Shown here: piece after piece, positions 40,009-49,225 of the stretch
How positions within the stretch are numbered: the first letter of the stretch is position 1
How the letters are laid out: each line of letters begins with the position of its first letter
Origin: Chlamydia serpentis
Lineage (GTDB): Bacteria; Chlamydiota; Chlamydiia; Chlamydiales; Chlamydiaceae
Length of the DNA stretch: 64,000 bases
Reading direction: 5' to 3'
Assembly: GCF_900239945.1 (NCBI RefSeq)
Contig: NZ_LT993738.1
Span: 124,001 to 188,000 of the forward strand
Notes under the pieces: generated by a model
What the model saw: only the letters and a program-made list of their open reading frames with translations
The model's database searches: none
What the model was told of the DNA's origin: nothing
Translations under genes and position numbers: made by a program

Positions 40009-41529
40009 CTATACGGTCTTCTCACTAGCAAAGATTCTTAGGAGATAAGAAATGAGTTCGTGTAGTTTGAAAGTATGTGTTCTATAGCCAATATAGCGAT
40101 CTGGACGAATGATAAATAAAGAGTTTGGATTAGCATGATAGAGCTTGAGGATTCGAGGTTCTTTAATATTACTAACCTCTATCCACTCACCATACTCTTC
40201 TTGGAGAGCTTGTTTTAGATCGGGAATATCTTTAAAAAAGATAAGAAGATGTTTACTGCTTTTTAAAGGGTCTAAGAGAAAAGATCCACTTTCTAGACGC
40301 GCATCTATAGCTCGCATTCCTGGCCCAGGACCGCTGATTTCTTTGTCTTGAGGAGACATTTTAATAATATCGCTCGAACGATATTTTAACGCTTTGTAGG
40401 GAGGATAGTAGTATTCTTCTCCTGTAGTATTAAACTTCCGACATCCTTTTAAAAAATAGTACATCAAAGCAGGTGTATAGAGCCGGGAAAAGGGTAGCTT
40501 TTTGGCTCGTTTTTCCGTATTAGGGCTAACATAAGGAAGAATATTCCCATCCTCCTGTTCTTTTGTGATTACCAAATGTTTCAGTGCAGCCTTTTTTAAT
40601 ACAGGAAGCAATTTCCAAGCGAGGTTAAAGGCGGCGTGAATATTCGTATTAATACCGTTAAGATACGAGAGAAGGAGATTGTTTGATAGGCTCCCTAGGA
40701 ATAATAAATTTCCATAATCAGATGGAAAAGTTAGATGGCTAGTTTTAAGATAAAAATTTTCTTCAGAAATGACTAGATTATAAGTATATAATAGTTTTTG
40801 CTTGAGCTTCGTCGAGATAGAATGAGTTCCTTGAGGAAGACAGAGCTGTTTGGTTCTTTCCTGGGGATTATAAAAAACAAAGTTTAAGAAGTTATTAGTA
40901 ATAGGAAGGAGATGGATGTGATCCTCTTCAAAGGGTTCACCTTCATCACAATTGATAAAAAGAACTTCTCGATTGATCTTCCGGGCTCTGAGATGATTTT
41001 TAACAAGATCCTTGATATCTAAGTTGTTATCGGCTTCACAAGCAATAATCCATTTTGGATTATAGATTTCACGATTTTCGAAATTCTGGCTTACCTTTGT
41101 GCTTTCAATAAAGATATTGTTATCAACTAAAGTGACTGGACGTGTTGCCCAGTCTATGATTCCCCCGCGCTTTAGAAATTCGTTAATAAGATGTTTTTCT
41201 AAATTTTCATAAGTTGTGGATAGCGAAAAAGGAACTGGAGAGTCTGTAGCTTGACTGAACTTAAATAGGAGCGTTCTTTTTTTCCAGTGATAGCGAGCTC
41301 CAAAAATCTTATGATTTTCTTGGACAAAACGACCTAGCATTTCTCCGTTATGAAGAAGCTCTAAAGAAGAACAAGACAAAATTATAGGAAGCTTACCACA
41401 ATCCAAGAAACTGGAATCGTCAGGAGAGTTTCTATTATCGATAACTTTTACTGAGATCCCATATTGTATTAGCATATTTGCTAAAATAAGACCTGTAGGG
41501 TTAGCGCCTATGATTAAGACGTCTGCCAT
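40009..41529 (-). CDS. FAD-dependent aromatic monooxygenase-like protein (MhpA-like)
   Basis: Resembles PheA/TfdB-type flavin hydroxylases, often named mhpA in chlamydial genomes. The Rossmann motif VLIIGANPTGLILANMLIQY opens the protein. The second FAD motif, usually GDAAHxxxP, reads LFLGSLSNNLLLSYLNGINT, so the Asp that contacts the FAD ribityl is lost, while the following NTNIHAAFNLAWKLLP is kept. The C-terminal ~110 residues (AIDARLESGSFLLDPL... LFIIRPDRYIGYRT) match the thioredoxin-like tail of phenol hydroxylases. The ATG at 41529 is supported by GAGG seven bases upstream. The substrate is unknown and activity doubtful. Confidence 0.85.
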   Translation of the reverse strand: MADVLIIGANPTGLILANMLIQYGISVKVIDNRNSPDDSSFLDCGKLPIILSCSSLELLHNGEMLGRFVQENHKIFGARYHWKKRTLLFKFSQATDSPVPFSLSTTYENLEKHLINEFLKRGGIIDWATRPVTLVDNNIFIESTKVSQNFENREIYNPKWIIACEADNNLDIKDLVKNHLRARKINREVLFINCDEGEPFEEDHIHLLPITNNFLNFVFYNPQERTKQLCLPQGTHSISTKLKQKLLYTYNLVISEENFYLKTSHLTFPSDYGNLLFLGSLSNNLLLSYLNGINTNIHAAFNLAWKLLPVLKKAALKHLVITKEQEDGNILPYVSPNTEKRAKKLPFSRLYTPALMYYFLKGCRKFNTTGEEYYYPPYKALKYRSSDIIKMSPQDKEISGPGPGMRAIDARLESGSFLLDPLKSSKHLLIFFKDIPDLKQALQEEYGEWIEVSNIKEPRILKLYHANPNSLFIIRPDRYIGYRTHTFKLHELISYLLRIFASEKTV

Positions 41530-41644
41530 AAATGCCCTCGGAGTGCAAGGAGAGGTTTTGATAATATTATAAAATAACAACTAAGAGGAATCAAGAAACG
41601 AATTTTGAGAACTATAAATAGAATGTATTCCTTACTACTTTAAA

Positions 41645-41657
41645 AAAGCCAAGCTTT
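41645..41657 (-). terminator. short terminator-like hairpin after the exported hydrolase
   Basis: On the minus strand AAAGC-TTG-GCTTT followed by TTT starts right at the stop codon of the hydrolase gene. Five base pairs only, so a modest candidate. Confidence 0.35.
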
Positions 41658-42607
41658 CATAGTCTTTCTTTAAAGTGATTCACAATTTCATCCAAAATCG
41701 TACCTAAATCAGGAGCAGTTGCTAGGTTATGTCCTGTATTATTATAAGTACTAAAAACCATTCTTCCAGGAGCTGTATTTTTAAATAACATTTGTTGAGT
41801 AGAGGAAACTAAACTATCGTTAGAGCCTTGCTGGTGGAGAATATAAGTTTTTTTAGGTAGGGAATTTGCTATAACATGATCTTGAATGCGTATCAAGAGT
41901 TCAGCATCTCCAGGGCGAAGAATTAGAGGAGGAGCACCAAAACCAAAATCTTGACCAAGAGAAACAATATCCTCTTCTCCGTGTTTAGTAAAATTCTCGT
42001 AAAGCTCTTTTAATAAGATAGCACCATCTGCAATGGGAGCCCATAAACTTAAGGCCTTAATATTTAATTCGCTTGGATTATAGATTTTAGCAAGTTCGAA
42101 CGCTATATGACAACCTAAAGAAAAACCTGCAACTCCTAGTCGATAGGCATTAAGATCCGGGTGTTCCTTTACAGTTTCAAGAATTGTGTAAGCATCACGC
42201 AAATAGTTGGCAATTGAAATATCTTGAGCAAATTCTTCGCTATCGCCACAACCAGCCATGTCAACACGTAAAGTAGCAATACCAGCAGCTGCTAACTTCC
42301 GTCCTAATTGTCGATAAGATCCCGTTAGGCCTCCGAATTTTGTCCCTCGAAAGCCATGAAACACGATAACAATAGGAAATCCTGATTCTGGAGTGGGAGT
42401 ATTAGGAAGATGTAATACACCAAGAAGGTTATAGTCACTACAGGGTATTGTAATTGCGAAACAGACTTCTTGCTTTGGATGAACTTGCGTACTTATTTGA
42501 GCAAGCTCTTCTGGGATTTGAGGAAATCCTGGAATTTGTATTGGAGCTGCTGAAGTCTTTAGAATTATTGAAAAAAGGAAAGCAGCTAAAAAAATAGCTT
42601 TATACAT
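41657..42607 (-). CDS. exported alpha/beta hydrolase
   Basis: 316 residues with an N-terminal signal peptide (MYKAIFLAAFLFSIILKTSA then APIQ), so periplasmic or secreted. The alpha/beta hydrolase core shows IVIVFHGFRGTKFGG (oxyanion region), TLRVDMAGCGDSEE, the nucleophile elbow LGVAGFSLGCHIAFELA (Ser in GFSLG), and a C-terminal His in YNNTGHNLATAP. Probable esterase or peptidase of the S9/dienelactone-hydrolase type; the substrate is unknown. The cytoplasmic relative at 50.9-51.7 kb shares the same order of motifs. It sits 76 bp downstream of leuS-facing intergenic DNA and upstream of the monooxygenase gene on the same strand. Confidence 0.9.
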   Translation of the reverse strand: MYKAIFLAAFLFSIILKTSAAPIQIPGFPQIPEELAQISTQVHPKQEVCFAITIPCSDYNLLGVLHLPNTPTPESGFPIVIVFHGFRGTKFGGLTGSYRQLGRKLAAAGIATLRVDMAGCGDSEEFAQDISIANYLRDAYTILETVKEHPDLNAYRLGVAGFSLGCHIAFELAKIYNPSELNIKALSLWAPIADGAILLKELYENFTKHGEEDIVSLGQDFGFGAPPLILRPGDAELLIRIQDHVIANSLPKKTYILHQQGSNDSLVSSTQQMLFKNTAPGRMVFSTYNNTGHNLATAPDLGTILDEIVNHFKERL

Positions 42608-42779
42608 CTTTATTAAAAAATTTAAAAGTAGTGCCTAATAGATTAGAGGGCGTTACTTGTTTTTGTCAATATTAGGAAGGATATAAATGAAAAATCTTTA
42701 AGACTCTTGTTTTTTCACTCTAGGAAACGTACACTAAACGTTTTTAAGTTTTAATATATACGAGAGTTTCAAGCTTCCT

Positions 42780-45239
42780 ATGCGATACGATCCTAGCTTA
42801 ATAGAAAAAAAATGGCAAAAATTTTGGAAAGAACATAAAAGCTTTCAAGCATATGAATGTAGCGATAAGGAAAAATATTATGTTTTAGACATGTTCCCTT
42901 ATCCTTCAGGTGCAGGTTTACATGTAGGACATCTTATTGGCTATACAGCTACAGATATTATCGCAAGATATAAAAGGGCCCAGGGATTCTCAGTTCTCCA
43001 TCCTATGGGCTGGGATAGCTTTGGCTTGCCAGCAGAACAATACGCAATTCGCACGGGAACCCATCCCAAAGTTACAACCGAAAATAATATTGCTAATTTT
43101 AAAAAGCAACTCTCTGCTATGGGATTCTCTTATGATGAGGAACGCGAGTTTGCTACAAGTGATCCTGATTATTACCGTTGGACTCAGAAACTCTTTCTTT
43201 TCCTTTATAAAAAGGGGTTAGCCTATATGGCTGATATGGCAGTGAACTATTGTCCAGAACTTGGTACTGTTTTATCCAATGAAGAGGTTGAAAATGGCTT
43301 TTCTATAGAAGGAGGATACCCTGTAGAACGCAGGATGTTACGTCAGTGGATTCTCAAGATTACAGCATATGCTGACAAGTTGCTCGATGGGCTTGATGAT
43401 CTTGATTGGCCTGAAAATATCAAACAATTACAGAAAAACTGGATAGGAAAATCAGAAGGTGCCGTTGTAACATTTGGTATGGAAAAGGGAAGTTTAGAAG
43501 TCTTTACCACTAGGTTAGATACTTTATTAGGAGTGAGCTTCTTGGTGATTGCTCCAGAACACCCAGACTTGGATCTTTTAATAAGCGAAGAACAGAAGGA
43601 GGAGGTTGCCACCTATGTTGAACAGAGCTTAAGGAAAAGTGAACGAGAGCGCGTTAGCGCTGCTAAGGTAAAAACAGGAGTCTTTACAGGAAACTATGTG
43701 AAGCACCCTGTTACAGGAAAGCTTTTACCTATTTGGATCTCAGATTATGTAGTCTTAGGATATGGAACAGGAGTTGTAATGGGAGTTCCTGCTCATGACG
43801 AAAGAGATCGAGAGTTTGCTGAAATGTTTTCTCTCCCTGCGCATCAAGTGATAGATATGCACGGGGTATGCATTAATAGTAATTATGAAGGGTTTTGTTT
43901 AAATGGCTTATCTGGAGAAGAAGCTAGAGACTATGTATTAAAATACTTAGAAAAACGCGGCTTGGGAAGGGCTAAAACTATGTACAAATTGCGTGACTGG
44001 CTTTTTTCTAGACAGAGATTTTGGGGCGAGCCTATCCCTATCTTGCATTTCGAGGATGGAAGTTGTCGGCCTTTAGAAGATGATGAGTTACCCCTTCTCC
44101 CTCCAGATATTAACGACTATCGTCCTGAGGGATTCGGTCAAAGCCCATTAGCAAAGGATCAAAACTGGGTCTATATCCATGATGAAAAAACAGGAAAACG
44201 TGCACGTAGAGAGACCTATACCATGCCACAATGGGCAGGGTCTTGTTGGTATTACCTGCGTTTTTGTGATGCACACAATTCTCAGGCTCCTTGGGATCAA
44301 GAAAAAGAACAATACTGGATGCCTGTAGATCTCTATATCGGAGGGGCGGAACACGCTGTTTTGCATCTGCTCTACGCTAGATTTTGGCATCGTGTATTCT
44401 ATGATGCTGGGTTTGTTTCTACACCAGAACCATTTAGGAAGCTTATTAATCAAGGGCTAGTACTTGCCCCCTCATATCGAATTCCTGGTAAAGGGTACTT
44501 GAGCTTAGATCAGATTAGAGAAGAAAATGGAGAATGGGTTTCGACTTCAGGAGAGATTGTAGAGGTTCGTCAAGAAAAAATGTCAAAGTCAAAGCTTAAT
44601 GGCGTGGATCCGCAGATTCTTATCGAGGAGTATGGTGCCGATTCCTTACGTATGTATGCTATGTTCTCAGGTCCTTTAGACAAAAATAAAATCTGGTCCA
44701 ACGAAGGTGTTGGAGGGTGTCGTCGTTTCTTAAATCGCTTTTATGATCTAGTTACTTCATCAAAGGTTAAGGATATAGAAGATCATGAGGGATTTGCCCT
44801 TGCTCATAGGTTAGTACACCGTATTACGGAATGTATTGAAAAAATTTCTTTAAATACTATACCGTCTTCATTTATGGAGTTTTTGAATGACTTTTCAAGG
44901 CTGCCAATTTACGCTAAAGGTGCTTTAGCCATGGCTGTGCGTGTCTTGGCTCCTATAGCTCCGCATATTAGCGAGGAACTATGGGTTGCTTTAGGGAATT
45001 CTCCAGGGATTGATCAAACAAATTGGCCTCGAGTAGAAGAACGCTATTTAGTTTCTGAAACGGTAACTCTTGTTGTTCAGGTGAATGGGAAGTTGCGAGG
45101 ACGTATGCAGATTAACAAAGGAACTGCTGAAAAAGATGTTTTAGCTTTGTCTCGGGATTTAGTTGTCAAGTATTTAGAAGATGCTCAAGTAAAAAAAGAA
45201 ATTTATGTTCCTAATAAATTAGTGAATTTTGTCCTATGA
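42780..45239 (+). CDS. leuS: leucyl-tRNA synthetase
   Basis: Charges tRNA-Leu. Class I motifs: PYPSGAGLHVGHLIGY (HIGH as HVGH) and KMSKSKLNGVDP. The CP1 editing domain is present, with TTRLDTLLGVSFLVIAPEHP and GVPAHDERD, the latter containing the Asp that anchors the misacylated amino acid. The C-terminal segment VQVNGKLRGRMQIN is family-specific. Length 819 is normal. Its stop overlaps the ATG of waaA. Confidence 0.97.
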   Translation: MRYDPSLIEKKWQKFWKEHKSFQAYECSDKEKYYVLDMFPYPSGAGLHVGHLIGYTATDIIARYKRAQGFSVLHPMGWDSFGLPAEQYAIRTGTHPKVTTENNIANFKKQLSAMGFSYDEEREFATSDPDYYRWTQKLFLFLYKKGLAYMADMAVNYCPELGTVLSNEEVENGFSIEGGYPVERRMLRQWILKITAYADKLLDGLDDLDWPENIKQLQKNWIGKSEGAVVTFGMEKGSLEVFTTRLDTLLGVSFLVIAPEHPDLDLLISEEQKEEVATYVEQSLRKSERERVSAAKVKTGVFTGNYVKHPVTGKLLPIWISDYVVLGYGTGVVMGVPAHDERDREFAEMFSLPAHQVIDMHGVCINSNYEGFCLNGLSGEEARDYVLKYLEKRGLGRAKTMYKLRDWLFSRQRFWGEPIPILHFEDGSCRPLEDDELPLLPPDINDYRPEGFGQSPLAKDQNWVYIHDEKTGKRARRETYTMPQWAGSCWYYLRFCDAHNSQAPWDQEKEQYWMPVDLYIGGAEHAVLHLLYARFWHRVFYDAGFVSTPEPFRKLINQGLVLAPSYRIPGKGYLSLDQIREENGEWVSTSGEIVEVRQEKMSKSKLNGVDPQILIEEYGADSLRMYAMFSGPLDKNKIWSNEGVGGCRRFLNRFYDLVTSSKVKDIEDHEGFALAHRLVHRITECIEKISLNTIPSSFMEFLNDFSRLPIYAKGALAMAVRVLAPIAPHISEELWVALGNSPGIDQTNWPRVEERYLVSETVTLVVQVNGKLRGRMQINKGTAEKDVLALSRDLVVKYLEDAQVKKEIYVPNKLVNFVL

Positions 45240-46549
45240 TGCTACGAGGTATATATCGTATTTTTAAGTGCTTTTACGATGTTGTTTTAGTTTGCGCATT
45301 TGTAATTGCGCTTCCTAAGCTTCTTTATAAAATGGTAGTTTACGGTAAGTATAAAAAATCTCTGGCTACTCGTTTTGGTTTAAAAAAACCACAGGTTCCT
45401 GGAAATGGCCCTTTGGTATGGTTCCATGGAGCTTCTGTTGGAGAAGTGCGTTTGCTTTTACCTGTAGTTGAGAAGTTTTTTCAGGAATTTCCTGGTTGGC
45501 GTTGTATAGTTACCTCATGTACAGAACTTGGAGAACAGGTAGCACGACAAGTGTTTTCTCCTATGGGTGTAACAGTTTCGATATTACCTTTAGATTTTAG
45601 CGTAATTATCAAACCTTTAGTGCGTAAATTACATCCCTCTCTTGTAGTCTTTTCTGAAGGTGATTGCTGGTTGAATTTTATTGAAGAAGCAAAGCGCGTA
45701 GGAGCCACTACTTTAGTGATTAACGGTAAAATTTCTCTAGATTCTTCAAAGCGATTTAGTTTTTTAAAACGTTTAGGTAAGAATTATTTTTCCCCAGTAG
45801 ACGAATTCTTGTTGCAAGACGAGGTTCAAAAGCAGCGATTTCTTTCTTTAGGGATACCTGAAAGCAAATTGCATGTTACAGGAAATATCAAGACCTATTT
45901 CAAAAAGCAAAATTCTCTTTATATGGAGCGCGAGATTTGGAGAGAGCGGCTAGGATTAACTAACGAATCAAAGTTAATCGTTTTAGGCTCGATGCATAGG
46001 AGTGATGCTGAAAAGTGGCTGCCCGCAGTACAAAAGTTAGTAAAAGAGAATGTTTCTGTTTTATGGGTGCCTAGACATATTGAAAAGACTAAAGATATTG
46101 AAGAGACTTTAAGCCGATTTCGTATTCCCTACGGTTTGTGGAGTCGTGGAGCAAATTTTTCTTATGCTCCGGTTGTGCTTGTTGATGAAATTGGCTTATT
46201 AAAGCAACTTTATGCTGCTGGTGACCTAGCTTTTGTCGGAGGTACATTCGATCCGAAAATTGGGGGACATAATTTATTGGAACCATTGCAGTGTGAGGTT
46301 CCTTTGCTCTTTGGCCCATTTATTGCATCGCAATCAGAACTTGCGCAGCGCCTACTCCTTTCTGGCGCAGGACTGTGTTTAGAAGGAACAGAACCTATAT
46401 TTAATATTGTGTCTCTATTGATACACGATATCGAAGCGCGTGAAAGCTATATACAAAAAGGAAAAGCTTTTTTAAAAACAGAAGAGATAGCTTTTGATCG
46501 TACATGGAATGCATTAAAAAGCTATATTCCCTTGTATAAAAATAGTTAA
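45236..46549 (+). CDS. waaA: Kdo transferase WaaA (GseA)
   Basis: Transfers Kdo from CMP-Kdo to lipid A precursor. Chlamydial enzymes add several residues and build the genus-specific LPS epitope. The sequence is GT30-like: an N-terminal membrane anchor (FYDVVLVCAFVIALPKLLYK), GPLVWFHGASVGEVRLLLPV with the catalytic Glu, TSCTELGEQVARQ, LVVFSEGDCWLNF, then the GT-B C-terminal half with VLGSMHRSDAEKWLP and GGTFDPKIGGHNLLEPL. The length of 437 is normal for chlamydial enzymes. The ATG overlaps the leuS stop. Two tRNA genes begin 24 bp downstream. Confidence 0.96.
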   Translation: MMLRGIYRIFKCFYDVVLVCAFVIALPKLLYKMVVYGKYKKSLATRFGLKKPQVPGNGPLVWFHGASVGEVRLLLPVVEKFFQEFPGWRCIVTSCTELGEQVARQVFSPMGVTVSILPLDFSVIIKPLVRKLHPSLVVFSEGDCWLNFIEEAKRVGATTLVINGKISLDSSKRFSFLKRLGKNYFSPVDEFLLQDEVQKQRFLSLGIPESKLHVTGNIKTYFKKQNSLYMEREIWRERLGLTNESKLIVLGSMHRSDAEKWLPAVQKLVKENVSVLWVPRHIEKTKDIEETLSRFRIPYGLWSRGANFSYAPVVLVDEIGLLKQLYAAGDLAFVGGTFDPKIGGHNLLEPLQCEVPLLFGPFIASQSELAQRLLLSGAGLCLEGTEPIFNIVSLLIHDIEARESYIQKGKAFLKTEEIAFDRTWNALKSYIPLYKNS

Positions 46550-46572
46550 GTTTGATAAAGTCGTTGTCATAT

Positions 46573-46645
46573 CGCGGGATAGAGTAGAGGTCATCTCGTT
46601 GGGCTCATAACCCAAAGGTCGGAGGTTCGAATCCTTCTCCCGCTA
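46573..46645 (+). tRNA. initiator tRNA-fMet (CAT)
   Basis: Acceptor CGCGGGA with TCCCGCT leaves position 1 (C) unpaired against 72 (T), and the anticodon stem ends in three consecutive G-C pairs (GGG-CTCATAA-CCC). Both are hallmarks of initiator tRNA. The T arm is GGAGG-TTCGAAT-CCTTC. No CCA is encoded. Confidence 0.9.
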
Positions 46646-46659
46646 TTACCAATTTAATT

Positions 46660-46733
46660 GGCGGTATAGCTCAGGTGGTTAGAGCAGCAGAATCATAATC
46701 TGCGTGTCGTTGGTTCAAATCCGACTACCGCTA
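46660..46733 (+). tRNA. tRNA-Met (CAT), elongator
   Basis: Acceptor GGCGGTA/TACCGCT, D arm GCTCAGGTGGTTAGAGC, anticodon loop ATCATAA with CAT, T arm GTTGG-TTCAAAT-CCGAC. The acceptor resembles elongator tRNA-Met of other bacteria, but a lysidine-modified tRNA-Ile2 also has CAT and is not fully excluded. It lies 14 bases after the initiator tRNA and is probably cotranscribed with it. Confidence 0.88.
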
Positions 46734-46796
46734 TTTCCGCTAATCGTTAGCTATCTATTTTTTTAATCAAGTCTTTCTAAAAGTAAATATATTGTA

Positions 46797-46833
46797 GTTT
46801 AACGCTGTTTCTTGGTTAAACATATATTTTTTC
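46797..46833 (+). terminator. candidate terminator after the tRNA pair
   Basis: A 7-bp stem GTTTAAC/GTTAAAC (46797-46803 with 46815-46821) with an 11-base loop is followed by ATATATTTTTT. It sits between the plus-strand tRNAs and the convergent family gene. A smaller GCTAA-TCG-TTAGC hairpin with a T run occurs just before it at 46739-46764. Confidence 0.45.
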
Positions 46834-46839
46834 ATAAGT

Positions 46840-47781
46840 CTACTTTGGCAAAAAGTCTATGCTTTGTAAAAACTCAACCCTAGTATCATTATCCCATTCT
46901 ATAGTGAAACGGGTTCCAAGAACAGCTCCCATAGAAGTTAGTCGTCCAAGAGCAAACCCTAGCTCTAGGAGCCTATCGTAGAGTAGCGCTCCAGATACTT
47001 TGTGGAATATAGAGCCCGTCTGAACAAAGTAGATCTCATGCCATATGGTTTTATAGTCTCCATATTTGTCTTTATTATATGTATAAAAAAGTAAGGGCGC
47101 ACTCTTTATAGTAGGATCAGGTAGGTTGCAGCAAAAATATTGTAAGAAATGCTTTGCCAAGAGTTTCTTGCTTTCTAGACTCATCTGCTTGCTATCTTTC
47201 CCTTCAATTTTACGAATCTTATCAATAAGGGCTTTCTCTTCTGGATGACCCGTAAAGTCTAAGTCATCGTATAGATGTGTTGTAGGCCAATCAATAGATT
47301 GCAGATTCAAGTCTTTTAAGATCAGATCTATATTGATAGAGAAAGTAATTTTAGGAACTTGCTCTTTAACAACTTCAACTTTTATAATCTGATATTTTTT
47401 AGGGAAGCCGTAGAATAAAGGAGTAACGGATAGGGCAGCTGCTGTAACTAGTTGAGAATTGGCAGCAAGGATAAGCTCTTCTTTTCTAGTTATTTCTGTT
47501 GGTAGATAAAGCCATTTTCTATCAAATTTTTTGTGTAAGAGATAGCGTATGGATAGGGCAACTATCACAAGAGGGAAGAAGATGATAAAGGAAATAATCT
47601 TTAAGATCTTTACTATTGTAGAAACTTCAGTATGTTCTTCCTTGGCTAAAGTAAGGCCATTAGAATCTATAAGAACAATTCTTTCTCTAATCCCAGAGAA
47701 ATCGAAATAAGAGTCTAAACTCCTCATAAGAGAGGCTTGCCAACTAGGAGAAGCGCTAGGACAAAAAGTATAAACGTTCAT
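46840..47781 (-). CDS. family A membrane protein (C. pneumoniae-type paralogue expansion)
   Basis: Member of a paralogous family in this window with no function I recognise. Common layout: a short N-terminal stretch ending in S-L-M-x-x-L-D-S-Y-F, a strand-like VIxxxxxGL segment, then one hydrophobic segment KILKIISFIIFFPLVIVALS followed by RYLLHKKF, and a ~220-residue soluble region ending in a 'WE...R...FLQ' motif. Its first 115 residues are nearly identical in DNA to the gene at 54994 on the other strand, whereas residues 145-172 match the gene at 59485. The mosaic suggests gene conversion. Host-facing membrane location is a guess. Confidence 0.85.
   Translation of the reverse strand: MNVYTFCPSASPSWQASLMRSLDSYFDFSGIRERIVLIDSNGLTLAKEEHTEVSTIVKILKIISFIIFFPLVIVALSIRYLLHKKFDRKWLYLPTEITRKEELILAANSQLVTAAALSVTPLFYGFPKKYQIIKVEVVKEQVPKITFSINIDLILKDLNLQSIDWPTTHLYDDLDFTGHPEEKALIDKIRKIEGKDSKQMSLESKKLLAKHFLQYFCCNLPDPTIKSAPLLFYTYNKDKYGDYKTIWHEIYFVQTGSIFHKVSGALLYDRLLELGFALGRLTSMGAVLGTRFTIEWDNDTRVEFLQSIDFLPK
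47516..47745. repeat. inverted repeat flanking the pfkA region, left arm
   Basis: About 230 bp with only a few differences from 55030-55260, in opposite orientation. It covers the N-terminal module and membrane segment of two family A genes. Confidence 0.9.
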
Positions 47782-47910
47782 AAAATTATTATTTTTAATG
47801 AGTTAAACATGTATTTTAGTTTTTAGGCCGCATTAATGCAATTGTTAAAATTTATTTTTATTTATCAAGTTAGTGGAGATGGTTACTTTATAAAGAAGAA
47901 TTTTTTAAGA

Positions 47911-48012
47911 ATGACAAATATTTCAACCAAAGAACAAAAGAGCGGTTGTGTTCAAAATAAGAGAGAAATTATAGGCTGGCCCATATAAGACTAGCCTTTT
48001 TAATCGTTTTTT
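47911..48012 (+). other. possible small transcript/peptide with its own terminator
   Basis: A 25-codon frame starts at ATG 47911 and stops at 47988 on the plus strand, antisense in direction to both neighbours. Its end overlaps a 7-bp hairpin (47973-47979 with 47991-47997, one G-T pair) followed by TTTTTAATCG and a run of eight T. No plus-strand gene lies upstream that would need this terminator, so a small RNA or peptide is possible. Confidence 0.35.
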
Positions 48013-48019
48013 TTGGAGA

Positions 48020-49030
48020 TTACTCTTGAATAAGCCCTTGATCTTTTAAAACAGACTGAAACTCATTTTCCCAGAATATCATGAAGTATCTTAGATTCAC
48101 AGGATAGCCATATTGGTCTATAAGTTGTTCTGTTGGTATAGGGAGGGTTAATCCGAGTTCTAAGAGCCTATCATAGATTATAAAGCCAACTCCACAATCA
48201 CTTTTTTTATAATCACGGGTTTGGCCAGGTAGAATATCGAAATACATTTTCTTCCAAAAGCTGGGTTCATGTCTTTTTTCAAAGGACGGAGATTGCCAAG
48301 ACATATATGTAGCTCTACCAGAAGGATAATCTGTAAGTTCCGGGTTTATTGAGACCAGGTCCTTTGTGCTATAAACAAAAACATGTTCTAAGAGATGACG
48401 TGTTAAGAGTATTTTGCTCTCTAGACTCATCTGCTTGCTATCTTTTCCTTCAATTTTACGAATCTTATCAATTAGGGCTTTCTCTTCTGGATGACCTGTA
48501 AAGTCTATGTCATCGTATAGATGTACTGTAGGCCAATCAATAGATTGCAGATCCAAGTCTTTTAAAAGCAGTTCTATATTGATAGAGAAAGTAATTTTAG
48601 GAGCTTGTCCTTCGGGAGTTTCAACTTTTATAACCTGATATTTTTTAGGAAGTGCAAAGAATGAAGGAGAAACCTCTAGAGCAGCTTCTTTAACTAATTT
48701 AGAATTGGCAGCAAGGATAAGCTCTTCTTCTTTAGTGATTCCTTCTGGTAAATAGAAGCACTTCCTATCAAATTTTTTGTGTAAGAGATAGCGTATGGCT
48801 AGGGCAACTATCACAAGAGGGAAGAAGATGATAAAGGAAATAATTTTTAAGATCTTTACTATTGTAGAAACTTTGGTATGTTCTTCCTTCGCTAAAGTAA
48901 GCTCAGAAGGAGATGGGTAAGAAATAACTCGAGTAGTCTTGCCCCCTAAACAAAAATAAGAATCCAGTTTACTCATAACAGAGGCTGCCCAATTCGGGCA
49001 AACGCCAGGAGAAAAAGTAGATATATTCAT
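48020..49030 (-). CDS. family A membrane protein
   Basis: 336 residues with the family layout: TFSPGVCPNWAASVMSKLDS, FCLGGKTTRVIS, hydrophobic IVKILKIISFIIFFPLVIVA followed by RYLLHKKFDRK, and a soluble C-terminal region. The first ~215 codons are almost identical at DNA level to the gene at 59485, giving a ~650-bp direct repeat. The last 120 residues are unrelated to that copy in detail but keep the closing pattern (WENEFQSVLKDQGL). Such a conserved front with a variable back is what one expects from recombination between paralogues followed by diversification. Function unknown. Confidence 0.85.
   Translation of the reverse strand: MNISTFSPGVCPNWAASVMSKLDSYFCLGGKTTRVISYPSPSELTLAKEEHTKVSTIVKILKIISFIIFFPLVIVALAIRYLLHKKFDRKCFYLPEGITKEEELILAANSKLVKEAALEVSPSFFALPKKYQVIKVETPEGQAPKITFSINIELLLKDLDLQSIDWPTVHLYDDIDFTGHPEEKALIDKIRKIEGKDSKQMSLESKILLTRHLLEHVFVYSTKDLVSINPELTDYPSGRATYMSWQSPSFEKRHEPSFWKKMYFDILPGQTRDYKKSDCGVGFIIYDRLLELGLTLPIPTEQLIDQYGYPVNLRYFMIFWENEFQSVLKDQGLIQE
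48384..49030. repeat. direct repeat, copy 1 (family A genes)
   Basis: About 650 bp nearly identical, in the same orientation, to 59773-60429. In the 270 bp covering the 5' ends of the two genes only about half a dozen bases differ. Identity is interrupted near 48570-48625, where the second copy has sequence from another paralogue. Confidence 0.9.
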
Positions 49031-49225
49031 GAAGTTATTCTTTTTAATAGTTTAAAACGCATCTATTGTATTCTATAGTTGCTATTAAAATAAATACTAA
49101 AATCGGTTTTTATATAGCTTTAGCAAAGATATGTTTAATTTATAAATAAGAATTTTAATTAAGACGAAAAGATGCGGTCTTTAACTCATGCTTGGGTACT
49201 CGATCTGCTTATGATCGCAATGTTT

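Noticed and set aside
42687-42701. Four-codon frame (MKNL) with a good AGGAAGGA site upstream of leuS, suggesting a leucine leader
   Set aside because: A single Leu codon and no alternative hairpins; too short to act as an attenuator, so probably chance.
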